A stretch of DNA of 64,000 nt from assembly GCA_918026815.1 (NCBI GenBank), contig CAKJVC010000182.1, positions 434,001-498,000 on the forward strand. The letters are read 5' to 3'. The first letter of the stretch is position 1, and each line of letters begins with the position of its first letter. Shown piece by piece: positions 63,195 to 64,000 of the stretch. The stretch is from Chalara sp. BL73 (Eukaryota; Ascomycota; Leotiomycetes; Helotiales). The translations under genes and the position numbers were made by a program. The notes under the pieces were generated by a model. It did no database searches, was not told the DNA's origin, and saw only the letters and a program-made list of their open reading frames with translations.

Positions 63195-63502
63195 TCTTTG
63201 TAGCGTTTTACTACGGTTGGCTAGCTTTTATTCGTAACTTGATACTCCTTTCACGGTTTTTCTTTGTCTTTTCGTCACATTCGCTTAAGAGGTACAATAT
63301 TAGCAGCATCATCGGAGAGTATCGACTCAATTAACTAATACAAAGCGCGGAAGGCTCGCCTAGTAATTTTGAGAAATCGGGCACTATATTCTTCTGTTAT
63401 AATTTGGTTCAACCGTTAGCACTACGACGTTCCCTTTCCATAAAAGCATTTCATTTTTGGGCTTTCGAGATTGTTAGGAACCTTTGAGATACCAAAAATC
63501 CC

Positions 63503-64000
63503 ATGTCTAGCACCACATCTTCCAAAATGACACCATCCAAAGTAGTCGTTATTGGGGCAGGTTGGTCTGGTTTGGCGGTAGCGAAGACATACCTTCAGAT
63601 CAATCCCGATGTCTCTCTCACCATACTGGACGATGACAGCTCGGTTGGTGGTGTTTGGTCCGCGTCTAGGGTGTATCCTGGGCTCATTGCGGATTCTTGT
63701 GCTGCGGTCTTCGATTATTCAGACTTCCCGATGCATAAGAATTTGGGACTAAAGAAATGGGCAGATCTCTCTGGCGACAAGGTGCATGAATATCTGGAGC
63801 TCTATGTAGATAAATTTGACTTGCGCAAGCGGTGCCGGTTGAACACCAGGGTGGTCAAGGTAGAAAGGGAAGAGGACAACCTCTATGGCGTCTGGAAAAT
63901 TGAAGTTGAGGTTAAGAAGGACTTCGAGGAATACACTGTTAATGAGATCTTGACGTGCGATAAGTTGATTGTGGCAACTGGTGTCACATCGACACCGAAT
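63503..64000 (+). CDS. Flavin-containing monooxygenase, 5' part only (cut by window end)
   Basis: The first 166 codons are present in one open exon and the gene runs off the window. The N-terminal FAD-binding fold is clear: VVVIGAGWSGLAVAKTY with GxGxxG, an acidic residue ending the second strand (LTILDDDSSVGGVW), and the later KLIVATGVTSTPN strand typical of FMO and Baeyer-Villiger-type enzymes. These enzymes use NADPH and O2 to oxygenate soft nucleophiles or ketones, often in secondary metabolism or detoxification. The NADPH-binding motif and the fingerprint that separates the two classes would lie beyond the end. The ATG at 63503 is chosen; a second in-frame ATG nine codons later (63527) could also serve. 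Confidence 0.85.
   Translation, partial: MSSTTSSKMTPSKVVVIGAGWSGLAVAKTYLQINPDVSLTILDDDSSVGGVWSASRVYPGLIADSCAAVFDYSDFPMHKNLGLKKWADLSGDKVHEYLELYVDKFDLRKRCRLNTRVVKVEREEDNLYGVWKIEVEVKKDFEEYTVNEILTCDKLIVATGVTSTPN

Larger units (their letters stand above)
61615..63502. other. Intergenic, 1.9 kb, AT-rich
   Basis: This stretch separates the SAM-HMG gene from the monooxygenase. Only unsupported short frames were seen. It contains an A tract (62587-62605) and a TTTTA-type tract (63159-63194). The right end should hold the monooxygenase promoter. Confidence 0.5.

Overview
The window is nuclear DNA of a filamentous ascomycete. Nearly every gene is cut by short introns (mostly 44-90 nt) with GT..AG ends and CTRAC-like branch points. 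The gene content is also fungal: a Zn(II)2Cys6 regulator, an AA9 lytic polysaccharide monooxygenase, a GH3 beta-glucosidase with a PA14 insert, an ankyrin protein and a SAM-HMG regulator. A Leotiomycete (Helotiales-like) host is my inference from overall gene style, not a demonstrated placement. I saw no rRNA, tRNA, CRISPR array or intact transposon.

Layout, left to right. 0.2-5.4 kb: acetyl-CoA acetyltransferase (ERG10-like, minus) and the spliceosomal GTPase SNU114 (plus) diverge from a 536-bp spacer. 7.3-8.6 kb: a spliced minus-strand gene I cannot name. 11.8-14.9 kb: a seven-exon Zn2Cys6 factor, followed convergently by a metallo-beta-lactamase-fold protein with an N-terminal CxxC pair. 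17.5-20.9 kb: an amidase convergent with a secreted AA9 LPMO. 22.2-24.7 kb: an ankyrin protein with a helical N-terminus and a C-terminal CxxC pair. 27.9-29.8 kb: an MFS sugar transporter behind a 3.1-kb microsatellite-rich spacer. 31.3-35.6 kb: a fumarate reductase/cytochrome b5 fusion and an SDR-like protein. 36.3-43.6 kb: a secreted fasciclin-like protein and the corepressor SIN3. 44.6-50.5 kb: a Cdc1/Ted1-type phosphoesterase and the GH3 enzyme. 52.0-56.5 kb: a DUF202 membrane protein and a CDF zinc transporter. 56.9-57.3 kb: a small gene or gene remnant. 59.0-61.6 kb: a SAM + HMG-box + fungal transcription factor-domain protein. 63.5 kb to the end: the start of a flavin monooxygenase.

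The genes do not form one operon-like system. Housekeeping genes (ERG10, SNU114, SIN3, CDC1-like, zinc transporter) are mixed with plant-biomass genes (AA9, GH3, sugar transporter) that could act in sequence on cellulose: oxidative cleavage, cellobiose or glucoside hydrolysis, sugar uptake. Exon models were built by hand from splice signals and reading-frame continuity. All multi-exon models below close to a whole number of codons, but no transcript data were available.

I did not find a clearly undescribed multi-gene system. The best leads are the SAM-HMG-MHR regulator, the unnamed gene at 7.3-8.6 kb, the short coding fragment at 57 kb with an in-frame stop just upstream, and the ankyrin protein with its terminal CxxC pair.
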